Source of the DNA: Pseudonocardia oceani
GTDB lineage: Bacteria; Actinomycetota; Actinomycetes; Mycobacteriales; Pseudonocardiaceae
Length of the DNA: 64,000 nucleotides
Direction of reading: 5' to 3'
Assembly (NCBI RefSeq): GCF_019263585.2
Contig: NZ_JADQDF010000001.1
Coordinates: forward strand, 930,001 to 994,000
The first letter of the stretch is position 1; the number at the start of each line of letters is the position of its first letter. This document shows positions 34,685 to 42,255 of this stretch, in pieces. Both the position numbers and the translations under genes were made by a program. The notes beneath the pieces are model-generated. The model had not been told where the DNA came from, ran no database searches, and was given only the letters and a program-made list of their open reading frames with translations.

Positions 34685-35622
34685 GTCGACGCCCCGAACA
34701 CGGCGGGCCCGTCGGCGTGCGCGGCGCCCTCGGCCAGCAGCCGCGCCACCCGCGGCACGCCCTCCTCGGAGAGCGGCAGCAGCGGTGGGCGCACGTGGTC
34801 GGACGCGAGCCGGCCCCACTGCCGCAGCACCCACTTCGCCGGGGCCGGGTTGGTCTCGACGAACAGCAGGTCGACGAGCGGGTGCAGGCCGAAGTGCAGC
34901 TCGCGGGCGGTCTGCAGGTCGCCCGCCTCCCAGGCGTCGTGCAGGCGGGCGACGGCGCGGGGCGCGATGTTCGCGACGGCGCTGACCGCCCCGGCGCCGC
35001 CGAGCGCCAGCAGCGGCAGGCCGAGCAGCTCGATGCCCGACCACACGACCAGCTCGGGCCCGCACAGCGCGAGCACGCGGGAGAAGTGCTCGAAGTCCTT
35101 GGTCGTCTCCTTGATCCCGACCAGGTTGTCGTGCTCGCGGAACAGCCGGGCGACGGTCTCGGGCGCGATGTCCACCGCGGTGCGCGAGGGCACGTTGTAG
35201 ATCACGATCGGCAGGTCGGGGAACTCCTGCGCGATCGTGGAGTACCAGCGGTGCAGCGCCTCCTGCGTCGGGCGGGCGTAGTAGGGCGTGATCACCAGGG
35301 CGGCGTCGGCGCCGGCGTCGCGCGCGGCCGCGGTCAGCTCCAGGGTCTCGTCGAGCTTCGCCGACCCCGTGCCGGGGACGAACGGCACGGCGTCCGCGGC
35401 CTCCTCGGCGACGACGCGCATCGCCTCGATACGCTCGGCGACCGTCTGCGCACCGGGCTCGCCGGTGGACCCGCCGATGGACAGGCCGTGCGAGCCGGAC
35501 TCGATCTGCCAGCGGACCAGCCCGCGCAGCGAGGTGGTGTCCAGGGCGCCGTCGTCGGCGAACGGGGTGATGAGCGGGGCGATGGAGCCCCGGATGCGGG
35601 CGGGATCGCTGCGGAACTTCAT
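34681..35622 (-). CDS. Dihydrodipicolinate synthase / N-acetylneuraminate lyase family protein
   Basis: A 313-residue class I aldolase of the DapA family. The Schiff-base Lys is in VGIKETTKD near residue 170 and the Tyr in IYNVPSRTAVD near 142. The N-terminal GGSTGEPGAQT replaces the GTTGE of DapA. It is more likely a catabolic aldolase or hydratase-aldolase than the lysine enzyme, because it is coupled to FAH and dioxygenase genes. ATG 35622 follows GAGAGG. Confidence 0.88.
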   Translation of the reverse strand: MKFRSDPARIRGSIAPLITPFADDGALDTTSLRGLVRWQIESGSHGLSIGGSTGEPGAQTVAERIEAMRVVAEEAADAVPFVPGTGSAKLDETLELTAAARDAGADAALVITPYYARPTQEALHRWYSTIAQEFPDLPIVIYNVPSRTAVDIAPETVARLFREHDNLVGIKETTKDFEHFSRVLALCGPELVVWSGIELLGLPLLALGGAGAVSAVANIAPRAVARLHDAWEAGDLQTARELHFGLHPLVDLLFVETNPAPAKWVLRQWGRLASDHVRPPLLPLSEEGVPRVARLLAEGAAHADGPAVFGAST

Positions 35623-35647
35623 CGTCGCCTCTCGGGTGGGGTGGGGG

Positions 35648-36784
35648 TCAGACGCCGGACTGGCGCGGGCCCAGGTAGCCGGTCTGCCCGGCCTCGGAGC
35701 CCAGGGCCAGCACGGGCCCGTCGAGCTCCTCCTGCCAGACCAGGGACTCCATCGCGATCTGCAGGGGGTGGTCCTGCACGGTGAAGGCGCCGAAGCCCTC
35801 ATGGCCCCAGAAGTGGGCGTGCTCGGACCAGCCCGGGGCCGACAGCAGCAGATCGCCCGCCTTCCACCTGATCTCCCGGCCGTCGACGACGCTCGAGCCG
35901 CGGCCGCGGAAGTGGTAGTTGATCGCCACCGAGGTGTGCCGGTGACCGGGCCCGGCCTCCTTGCGCGGGCTGCCCGGCGGCACCGTCATCGCGGTGACGA
36001 AGAAGCTCTGCGTGGCGCCGGAGCGCCGCCCGGTGGCCGGGTTGCAGTAGGCCATGATCTGCCGCTTGCCGTCGCCGGGGCGCGAGGACAGGTGCTGCTC
36101 GACCTCGCTCCAGGGCCACAGCAGCGGCGGGTTCTCGACGACCTCGATGTCGACGAGGTGCTCGTAGCCGCGCAGCCGCGCCCCCTCGGTGCCGATCGGC
36201 ACGTCCGGCGACTTCTCCCGCACGTAGGCCCCGCCGTCGACGACCGCCCGCTCCGCCGGCACGACCGACGCCAGGCGCTCCACGTAGTGCACGCCGAGCG
36301 CGGCGAGCAGCGGCGAGTTCGAGTAGCTCAGCCGGACCCACGGCTCCGACGACTCGTTGCGGAAGGCGTGGGGCCGCATCGCCGGCACCGTGGCGACGTC
36401 CCAGCGGCGCTGCACGTGCCGGGTCCCGGCGACGTCGACGACGCCCTCCCCGCGGACGCCGATCTGCACGAGGCTCGCGTTCTGGCGCACCGGCGCCGTC
36501 CGCTCGCCCGGCAGCAGCACCTCCACCGCGACCTGGACGCCCGGCGCCAGCCCCTGGCCCGGACCGGTCGCCTCGGGGTGCACCAGCAGCGCGACCCGGC
36601 GGCCGTCCTCCGGGGCCGGGCCCCGCGACAGCCGCTCGATCTCGGCGTCGATCCGCTCCCCCTCGATCTTCACCGGGGCCCAGGGCGCCACCCCGCCGCG
36701 GACCGCGCCGCTGGCATCGACCAGGCGGACCTGCCCGGACATCCCGTCGAGCTCCGCGGCGACGTCGACGTCGGTCGTGGTCAT
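35648..36784 (-). CDS. Bicupin, gentisate 1,2-dioxygenase-like
   Basis: A 378-residue two-cupin protein. The N-terminal cupin (about 85-150) has RTAPVRQNASLVQIG where a metal site would have His-x-His, so it looks metal-free. The C-terminal cupin has GPGHRHTSVAINYHFRGRG and PGWSEHAHF, a complete His set. In classical gentisate dioxygenases the N-terminal cupin is the catalytic one, so this is a related but distinct enzyme. ATG 36784 follows GGAGGAGGAG. It is the first gene of the operon, divergent from LysR. Confidence 0.8.
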   Translation of the reverse strand: MTTTDVDVAAELDGMSGQVRLVDASGAVRGGVAPWAPVKIEGERIDAEIERLSRGPAPEDGRRVALLVHPEATGPGQGLAPGVQVAVEVLLPGERTAPVRQNASLVQIGVRGEGVVDVAGTRHVQRRWDVATVPAMRPHAFRNESSEPWVRLSYSNSPLLAALGVHYVERLASVVPAERAVVDGGAYVREKSPDVPIGTEGARLRGYEHLVDIEVVENPPLLWPWSEVEQHLSSRPGDGKRQIMAYCNPATGRRSGATQSFFVTAMTVPPGSPRKEAGPGHRHTSVAINYHFRGRGSSVVDGREIRWKAGDLLLSAPGWSEHAHFWGHEGFGAFTVQDHPLQIAMESLVWQEELDGPVLALGSEAGQTGYLGPRQSGV

Positions 36785-36854
36785 CGCTCCTCCTCCGATC
36801 CTGCGGGACGGACGTCCGCCCCAGCGTTCCCGTCCGACGCTAAGCAGGGCCGCC

Positions 36855-36903
36855 CCATAACACCAATGCCAAGTTTCGGATGTACTGATAACGTCCGCGT
36901 TAT
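36855..36903. promoter_or_regulatory. LysR-type operator region between bicupin and lysR genes
   Basis: ATAACG-TCCG-CGTTAT (36888-36903) is a perfect inverted repeat overlapping the lysR ATG (36902), a layout suited to autorepression. A second ATAAC word lies at 36857-36861 within CCATAACACCAATGCC. On the minus strand this reads TGGTGTTATGGGG, which is nearly repeated ahead of the truncated P450 at 38795. Confidence 0.65.
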
Positions 36904-37819
36904 GGACCTGCGCGCACCGCTGCGACGCCTCGAGATCTTCTGCCTGGTCGTCGACGAGGGCGGGGTGACGCGCGCGGCCGAGCGGCTGATGGTCGTGCAG
37001 CCCGCGGTGTCGGCGCAGCTGCGCGCGCTGGAGAAGTCGCTCGGCGCGGTGCTGTTCGCGCGCAGCGGCAACACCCTGGCCCTCACCGAGGCCGGCGAGC
37101 GCGTCTACGTCTGGGCCAAGGAGGTGCTCGCGGGCTGCGTCCAGGTGCAGCGCGACGTCGACCAGCTGGCGGCGGGCCAGGCCGGCTCGCTCGTCGTCCA
37201 CGCGAGCATGGCGGTCGGCACCTACCTGCTGCCGCCCGTGCTGACGGCGCTGCGGGCCGACCGCGCGGGCGCCCGGATCACCGTGCACGTCGGCGAGCCC
37301 GCGGTGGCCATCCGCGCGGCCGAGATCGGCAGCGCCGACTTCGCCGTGACGACGCTGCTCGACACCGCCACCCCGGAGACGCTGACCGCGACCCGGCTGT
37401 GGGAGGAGCCGATCGTGCTCGGCGTCGGGCCGGACGGGCCGGAGGTGGGCGAGAGCGTCAGCCTGGCCGAGATCGCCGCGATGCCGCTCGTCGCCGCCCC
37501 GCAGGACGTCGCCTTCGACCGGATGCTCCGCGCGCAGCTGCACCGGGTCGGGGCACCGGAGCTCGACGTCATCATCCGGCTCGGGCACGCCGAGGCGATC
37601 AAGCAGGCGGCCGTCGAGAACGGGTGGGCGTGCCTGCTGCCCGCCTACATCATCGCCGACGACCCGCCCGGGCGGATGCGCGGCGTGCCGATCCGCGACG
37701 CGCACCTCGTCGAGGGCATCGGGCTCTACCACCGGCCGACCAAGTACTTCTCGCCGCTGCAGCAGGCCGCCCTGGACGCCCTGCGGGCCCGCGCCCTGGA
37801 GCGCGCCGCGGCGGGCTGA
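36902..37819 (+). CDS. LysR-family transcriptional regulator
   Basis: A 305-residue LTTR. The HTH is at residues 8-45 (FCLVVDEGGVTRAAERLMVV, QPAVSAQLRALEKSLGAVLF) and the inducer domain begins near 95 (GSLVVHASMAVGTYLLPPVL, CysB/CbbR-like). It is divergent from the bicupin-aldolase-FAH-OCD operon with an inverted repeat at its own start codon, so it is the likely regulator of that operon and perhaps of the P450 converging 30 bp downstream. Confidence 0.9.
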   Translation: MDLRAPLRRLEIFCLVVDEGGVTRAAERLMVVQPAVSAQLRALEKSLGAVLFARSGNTLALTEAGERVYVWAKEVLAGCVQVQRDVDQLAAGQAGSLVVHASMAVGTYLLPPVLTALRADRAGARITVHVGEPAVAIRAAEIGSADFAVTTLLDTATPETLTATRLWEEPIVLGVGPDGPEVGESVSLAEIAAMPLVAAPQDVAFDRMLRAQLHRVGAPELDVIIRLGHAEAIKQAAVENGWACLLPAYIIADDPPGRMRGVPIRDAHLVEGIGLYHRPTKYFSPLQQAALDALRARALERAAAG

Positions 37820-37849
37820 CCTCGCGGCCGGGGCCGGCCCGCCGGCGGG

Positions 37850-38647
37850 TCAGGCGCGCACGCGGACGGGCAGCGTGCGCAGCGAGGGGAACATCAGCGA
37901 CGGGGACCGGGCGGACTCCCCCGCGGCCTCGACCGCGGAGAACCGGCGGACGAGGCCGAGCACCGCCTCCTGCAGCTGCACCCGGGCCAGCGGCGCGCCC
38001 AGGCAGTGGTGCAGCCCGCCGCCGAAGGAGGTGTGGCGGCCGGCGTTCGGCCGGGCCGGGTCGGGCACGGCGGGGTCGGGGAACACGCTCTCGTCGAGGT
38101 TCGCCGACCCGGCCACGCACAGGACGGTGGCCCCGGAGGGCACCACCGTGCCGTCGGAGGCGGTGTGGTCGGCGGTGAGGATCCGCGGGATCGTCTGCAC
38201 GGGGGCGCGCAGGCGCAGCGTCTCCTCGACCACGCCCGGCACGAGCGCGGTGTCCGCGCGCACCCGGTCGAACAGCCCGGGCACGGTCGTGAACAGCTCG
38301 ATCGCGTTCGAGATCGACGTCCTCGTCGTCTCGAAGCCCGCGTCGAGGACCGTGTGCAAGAGCGAGAGGACCTCGTCGCGGGACAGGTCGCCCGCCTCCT
38401 CAGCGTCGAGCAGGCGGCGCACGAGGTCCGTGGGCTCGGTCGTGCGGCCGAGCAGCCCGTCGAAGTAGTCGAGGTAGAACTGCGCGACCTCGTCGAGGCG
38501 CGCGCGCTGCACGTCGGGCAGCGGGAACGGCGAGAAGATCATCAGGAAGTCGGTCTGCGCCTCGAGGACGGCGGCCCAGTCCTCGTCGGGCATGCCGATC
38601 AGCAGGCGCAGCACGCCCTTCGGCACGCGGGCGGCGAGGTCGGACAT
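37850..38647 (-). CDS. N-terminally truncated cytochrome P450 (265 aa)
   Basis: A C-terminal P450 portion. Its I-helix is HTVLDAGFETTRTSISNAI near residue 95, ExxR is EETLRLRAP, the heme loop is FGGGLHHCLGAPLAR with Cys near 215, and the end is complete. The first about 130 residues of a normal 400-residue P450 (helices A to C and the first beta sheet) are absent and are not found in any frame upstream. ATG 38647 has only a weak GAAGAGA site. A promoter-region motif shared with the bicupin operon lies 150 bp upstream. Either a decayed gene or a minimal P450. Confidence 0.72.
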   Translation of the reverse strand: MSDLAARVPKGVLRLLIGMPDEDWAAVLEAQTDFLMIFSPFPLPDVQRARLDEVAQFYLDYFDGLLGRTTEPTDLVRRLLDAEEAGDLSRDEVLSLLHTVLDAGFETTRTSISNAIELFTTVPGLFDRVRADTALVPGVVEETLRLRAPVQTIPRILTADHTASDGTVVPSGATVLCVAGSANLDESVFPDPAVPDPARPNAGRHTSFGGGLHHCLGAPLARVQLQEAVLGLVRRFSAVEAAGESARSPSLMFPSLRTLPVRVRA

Positions 38648-38794
38648 CGGCGTCTCTTCTCGTCGGGCCCGGCAGCGCCGGACGGCATGCGCACGGGCGG
38701 CCCGACGGGCCGGCACGGTCCGGGTGCGCGCCCCGCTCGCGGGTCGGCGGTCCTGCGGTCCGTCGTGACGCAGACCACGCTAGGCAGCGGCATC

Positions 38795-38821
38795 CCATAG
38801 CACCAGTACGTGACTTGGCAT
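38795..38821 (-). promoter_or_regulatory. Motif shared with the lysR-bicupin promoter region
   Basis: On the minus strand it contains ATGCCAAGT followed by TGGTGCTATGGG. The bicupin promoter region has TGGTGTTATGGG in the same orientation and ATGCCAAGT on the opposite strand. This suggests that one regulator, probably the LysR protein, controls both transcription units. Confidence 0.45.
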
Positions 38822-38846
38822 GAGCCGATCACGCATCCGTGATGCG

Positions 38847-39449
38847 TCAGGGCAGCCGGGCGGTGACGGCCCCCAGGGCCATCGCGGCGACGCGGTCGGC
38901 GAAGCCGTCGGCCGTGGGCGCCCCGCCGGGCGCGAGCGGGCGCACCAGCGTCTCGGTCATGACGCCGACGACCGCGGCGGAGGAGACAGCGACGTCGTGC
39001 GCCGCCACTGCGCCCTCGGCCACGGCGACCGCGACGAGATCGGCCAGCACCTCCCGGAACGCCTCCTTCAGCTGGATGCGCAGCTCCTCCACGGCGGTGC
39101 CCGCGGGCTCGAACATCAGCGCGTACGCCAGCGGCCCGGCCTGCAGGGACCGCTCGCAGAAGCCGCGCACCGCCACCGCGAGGCGCGCGAGCGCCGGCTC
39201 CCCGTCGGCCGCGACGACCTGCCGCATCACGCCGAGCTCGCGCCGGACGACCTGCTGGTAGATCTCCGCGAACAGCTCGGCCTGCGAGGGGAAGTGCGTG
39301 TAGAGCGAGCCGACGCCGACCCCCGCGCGCAGGGCGATGAGCGACATCTGGGCCCCGCGGAACCCGCCCGACCGGATCACCTCGACGGCCGCCGCGAGGA
39401 TCCGCTCGCGCGCCTCGTCACGTCGGCGGGCGGTCGAGGCGCGGGGCAC
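38847..39449 (-). CDS. TetR-family transcriptional regulator
   Basis: A 200-residue TetR protein with HTH at residues 12-55 (RERILAAAVEVIRSGGFRGA, GVGVGSLYTHFPSQAELF). GTG 39449 is preferred. GTG 39485 lies inside the operator palindrome. It is divergent from the crotonase gene over that palindrome and probably represses both. Confidence 0.87.
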   Translation of the reverse strand: MPRASTARRRDEARERILAAAVEVIRSGGFRGAQMSLIALRAGVGVGSLYTHFPSQAELFAEIYQQVVRRELGVMRQVVAADGEPALARLAVAVRGFCERSLQAGPLAYALMFEPAGTAVEELRIQLKEAFREVLADLVAVAVAEGAVAAHDVAVSSAAVVGVMTETLVRPLAPGGAPTADGFADRVAAMALGAVTARLP

Positions 39450-39467
39450 GGCTTGACTGTACCCGAA

Positions 39468-39487
39468 CCGTGAATCAGGATTCACGG
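39468..39487. promoter_or_regulatory. Palindromic TetR operator
   Basis: CCGTGAATC-AG-GATTCACGG is a perfect 9-bp inverted repeat in the 85-bp gap between the divergent TetR and crotonase genes. Confidence 0.78.
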
Positions 39488-39534
39488 AAGTCGGTGCGGC
39501 ACCGCGGCCGGCCCCGTCGCCCCAGGAGGAACCC

Positions 39535-40347
39535 GTGATCAGGACCGAGAAGGACGGCGACGTCTGGACCGTCGTGCACAGCCGCTACGACGAGGCGCGC
39601 AACGCGATGGACCCCGACAGCGCCGACGCCCTGGTCGAGGCGATGCTGGAGTTCGACCGCGACCCGACCGCGTCGGTCGCCGTGCTCTGGGGCGAGGGCG
39701 GCGCGTTCTGCGCGGGCTGGGACCTCAGGTACGCGAGCACCCTGGACGACCGCGACCGGTTCCACGACGAGTTCGTCGCCGAGCTCAACTTCCCGATGGG
39801 CGCGAACCCCGCCCCGCGCGGGCCGCTCGGCCCGACGCGCCTGGAGCTGTCGAAGCCGGTGATCGCCGCCGTGGAGGGTCCGGCCGTCGCCGGGGGCATG
39901 GAGCTCGCCCTGTGGTGCGACGTCCGCGTGATGGCATCCGACGCCTACTTCGGCGTGTACTGCCGCCGCTGGGGCATCCCGCTGCTCGACGGCGGCTCCG
40001 TGCGCCTGCCCCGGCTCGTCGGCCAGGGCCGCGCGATGGAGATCATCCTGACCGGACGGCAGGTGCCGGCCGACGAGTCGCTGCGCATCGGGCTGTGCGA
40101 GCAGGTCACCGAGCCGGGCGGCGCCCGGGCCGCGGCCGAGGCGATGGCCCGCGACATCGCCCGGTTCCCCCAGGCGGCCGTGCGCGCCGACCGCCGCTCC
40201 GCGATCGAGAGCTACGGCCTGCCCGTCCGCGAGGCCATGCGGCGGGAGTGGGCCAACGGGGTGGAGGCGCACTACGCGGAGGGGGCGTCGGGCGCCGGCC
40301 GGTTCGTGGGCGGCCGTGGGAGGCACGGGGACTTCAGCGCGATCTGA
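39535..40347 (+). CDS. Enoyl-CoA hydratase/isomerase (crotonase) family protein
   Basis: A 270-residue crotonase. The oxyanion motifs are GEGGAFCAGWDLRY near residue 57 and EGPAVAGGMELALWCDVRV near 115, and the acidic region is WGIPLLDGGSVRLPRL. It lacks the classic paired Glu residues of true hydratases at those spots, so isomerase, hydrolase or dehalogenase activity is possible. GTG 39535 follows AGGAGG. It is controlled with the divergent TetR gene. Confidence 0.87.
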   Translation: MIRTEKDGDVWTVVHSRYDEARNAMDPDSADALVEAMLEFDRDPTASVAVLWGEGGAFCAGWDLRYASTLDDRDRFHDEFVAELNFPMGANPAPRGPLGPTRLELSKPVIAAVEGPAVAGGMELALWCDVRVMASDAYFGVYCRRWGIPLLDGGSVRLPRLVGQGRAMEIILTGRQVPADESLRIGLCEQVTEPGGARAAAEAMARDIARFPQAAVRADRRSAIESYGLPVREAMRREWANGVEAHYAEGASGAGRFVGGRGRHGDFSAI

Positions 40348-40357
40348 CCCGCGCCCC

Positions 40358-40473
40358 CGCGCGCTCCCGGCTGCCGCGCACGTTTCCCGCTCCCGCGCGC
40401 CCCCGGGAACGCGCGGGAGCTGGTTCGGCGCGCGGGAACCTGCTCCGCGCGCGGGAATCGGCTCGGCGCGCTG
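40358..40473. repeat. Large GC-rich palindromic repeat, copy 1
   Basis: Left arm boxes of the form TCCCGGCTGCCGCGC, TTTCCCGCTCCCGCGCGC are mirrored by GCGCGGGAGC, CGCGCGGGAACC and GCGCGCGGGAA. The boxes are spaced about 20 bp. No protein is likely. Translations give only Arg/Ala/Pro-rich noise. Copies 2 and 3 follow within 450 bp. Confidence 0.75.
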
Positions 40474-40579
40474 GAGACGTCCGACCCCGCTCGGGGACGC
40501 CGGACGAGCCCACGGCGCCGACTGCACGCGCGCGTGAAGGCGACCCGCAACCACGGTCCACGGTTGCTGCGGACCTCTC

Positions 40580-40685
40580 TCGCGCGCGTTCCCGGTTGCC
40601 GCGCGCATTCCCCGCTCGCGCGCGCTCCCGGGGCCGCGCGGGAACAGGTTCGGCGCGCGGCAACCGGTTCGGCGCGCGGGAACCC
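40580..40685. repeat. Large GC-rich palindromic repeat, copy 2
   Basis: Same architecture as copy 1: CGCGCGCGTTCCCGGTTGCC and CGCGCATTCCCCGCT on the left, GCGCGGGAACAGG, GCGCGCGGCAACC and GCGCGCGGGAACC on the right. Between copies 1 and 2 lies unique sequence without a gene. Confidence 0.75.
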
Positions 40686-40794
40686 CGCGCGATGCCGTCG
40701 CCCCGGTGACGTCAGACGAGCACCTGCGGCGCCGAGTGCGAGCACGCACCCCCGCTGCGGCCCCAGCCACCGGTCCACGCCTGCCGCCGACGAC

Positions 40795-40905
40795 TCCCGC
40801 GCGCGTTCCCGGTTGCCGCGCGCGTTCCCCGCTCCCGCGCGCCCCCGGGGCCCCGCGGGAGCCGGTCCGGCGCGCGGCAACCCATTCCGCGCGCGGGAAC
40901 CCCCG
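40795..40905. repeat. Large GC-rich palindromic repeat, copy 3
   Basis: The best-preserved copy. Left boxes CCCGCGCGCGTTCCCGG, TTGCCGCGCGCGTTCCCC and GCTCCCGCGCGCC are mirrored by CCGCGGGAGCC, GGCGCGCGGCAACC and CGCGCGCGGGAACCCC around a CCCGGGG centre. The block 40348-40997 between the crotonase and luciferase-like genes otherwise holds no gene. Confidence 0.78.
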
Positions 40906-40997
40906 GCGACGCCGGGCGATCGCCCGCAGGCCCGGAAGCGACCGAGCACCGCCGTCCGGGGACGGCGGTGCTCGGGGCGATCAGTGCGGGGCGGGCC

Positions 40998-41990
40998 TCA
41001 GGAAGCGTCGACCTTCGGCATGATGTCGTTCTTGATGCGCTTCAGGTCGTCCAGCGTCTTGGACACCGGCACGTCCGCGAACGGCGGCCAGATCAACGGC
41101 ATGTCCAGACCGGCCTCCTTGTAGGCCTTGAGCCGGTCGGTGATCTGCCCCTGCGAACCCACCATCAGGTTCGTCACCTTCCCCGCCGGGGACTGGTCCA
41201 CGTCCTCATCGGTGATCACCGTCCACAACATCGTGCAGATGTCGAGATCATCCACCGACCGCGAGGTGTCCAGCTCGTCGAGCTCACGCTGGATCTCGGT
41301 GCGCCAGCGCCCGATGTCCTCCGGGGAGTCCTGGATCCCGATCCACCCCGACAGGTCGTACTTCGCGATCCGCATCGCCGACCGCTTCGGATCCTTCAAC
41401 CCGGAGAAGTAGATCGGCGGCCCCGGCTGCTGCACCGGCTTCGCCCCGAACCCACACGACTCGAAGTCGGCGAACTCCCCGTGGTACTCGAACAGCTCGT
41501 TGCCCCAGATCCCCTGCATGATCTCGATCGTCTCGCGCACGTGCTTGTGCCGCTTGGGGAAGATGTGCGCCGCACTCGCCGCCGCGAACTCCTCGGGCAT
41601 CCACCCCGACCCCACACCCACGTTCAACCGACCGTGGGACAGGTGGTCGATCGTGGCCAGCTCCGCGGCCAGCACACCCGGCGACCGGTACGGCGTGTCG
41701 ATGATGCTCATGCCGATCCGGACCTTGGTCGTCTTCGCGGCCAGCCACGGGATCAGCGGCATCCCCTGCAACCACTCACCCCGCGCCGACACCGGCAGGG
41801 CCTTGGGCAGGCCCTCCATCATCCCGAACGAGTACTGCAGCTCCTGACGGTCCGAGGCCTCCGGGACCACGATCCGGTCCAGCGTCCAGACCGAGTCGAA
41901 GTCCAGGTCCTCGGCCAGCTCGGTGAGGTCCTCCAACTCCTTCACGGTCACCTTGTCACGGAAGTTGGGCAGGTAGAGAGCGAGCTTCAC
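40998..41990 (-). CDS. LLM-class (luciferase-like) F420/flavin-dependent oxidoreductase
   Basis: A 330-residue TIM-barrel oxidoreductase of the luciferase-like superfamily. Typical stretches are LALYLPNFRDKVTVKELEDL, ELAEDLDFDSVWTLDRIVVP, GMSIIDTPYRSPGVLAAELA, LSHGRLNVGVGSGWMPEEF and PPIYFSGLKDPKR. GTG 41990 follows AAGGAGG by nine bases. It is separated from the crotonase by the repeat block and divergent from the acetoacetyl-CoA synthetase. F420 versus FMN use cannot be settled from sequence alone. Confidence 0.87.
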   Translation of the reverse strand: MKLALYLPNFRDKVTVKELEDLTELAEDLDFDSVWTLDRIVVPEASDRQELQYSFGMMEGLPKALPVSARGEWLQGMPLIPWLAAKTTKVRIGMSIIDTPYRSPGVLAAELATIDHLSHGRLNVGVGSGWMPEEFAAASAAHIFPKRHKHVRETIEIMQGIWGNELFEYHGEFADFESCGFGAKPVQQPGPPIYFSGLKDPKRSAMRIAKYDLSGWIGIQDSPEDIGRWRTEIQRELDELDTSRSVDDLDICTMLWTVITDEDVDQSPAGKVTNLMVGSQGQITDRLKAYKEAGLDMPLIWPPFADVPVSKTLDDLKRIKNDIMPKVDAS

Positions 41991-42255
41991 GGGGTACGGC
42001 CTCCTTGCCGGGCACTGTGGACGACGGGCCGGCGCAGATCTCGGACCGGCACGTGTGCGCACGTGTCGGCCCGACACGCACGGTTGGGGATGACCTTAAC
42101 GGGCCGCGTGACCGCGGTCACGAGAAGATCGTGTCGGGTGCGGGCCGGTCGTCGTCGACACGGTGGTCCCCGTCGCGTCCCCCCTCTAGGTTGGCCCGCA
42201 GGAGAACCGTCCGGCGGCCACCGTCGCCGGCGCCCGCACGGTGAAGGCGATGTGC

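Noticed and set aside
40358..40905. Possible CRISPR array
   Set aside because: Only three long palindromic units with unequal, non-spacer-like gaps, and no cas genes.
40272..40949. Arg/Ala/Gly-rich frames over the repeats at 40348-40990
   Set aside because: Periodic translations such as ARSRLPRAFP come from palindromic repeat boxes and occur on both strands, with no ribosome sites.
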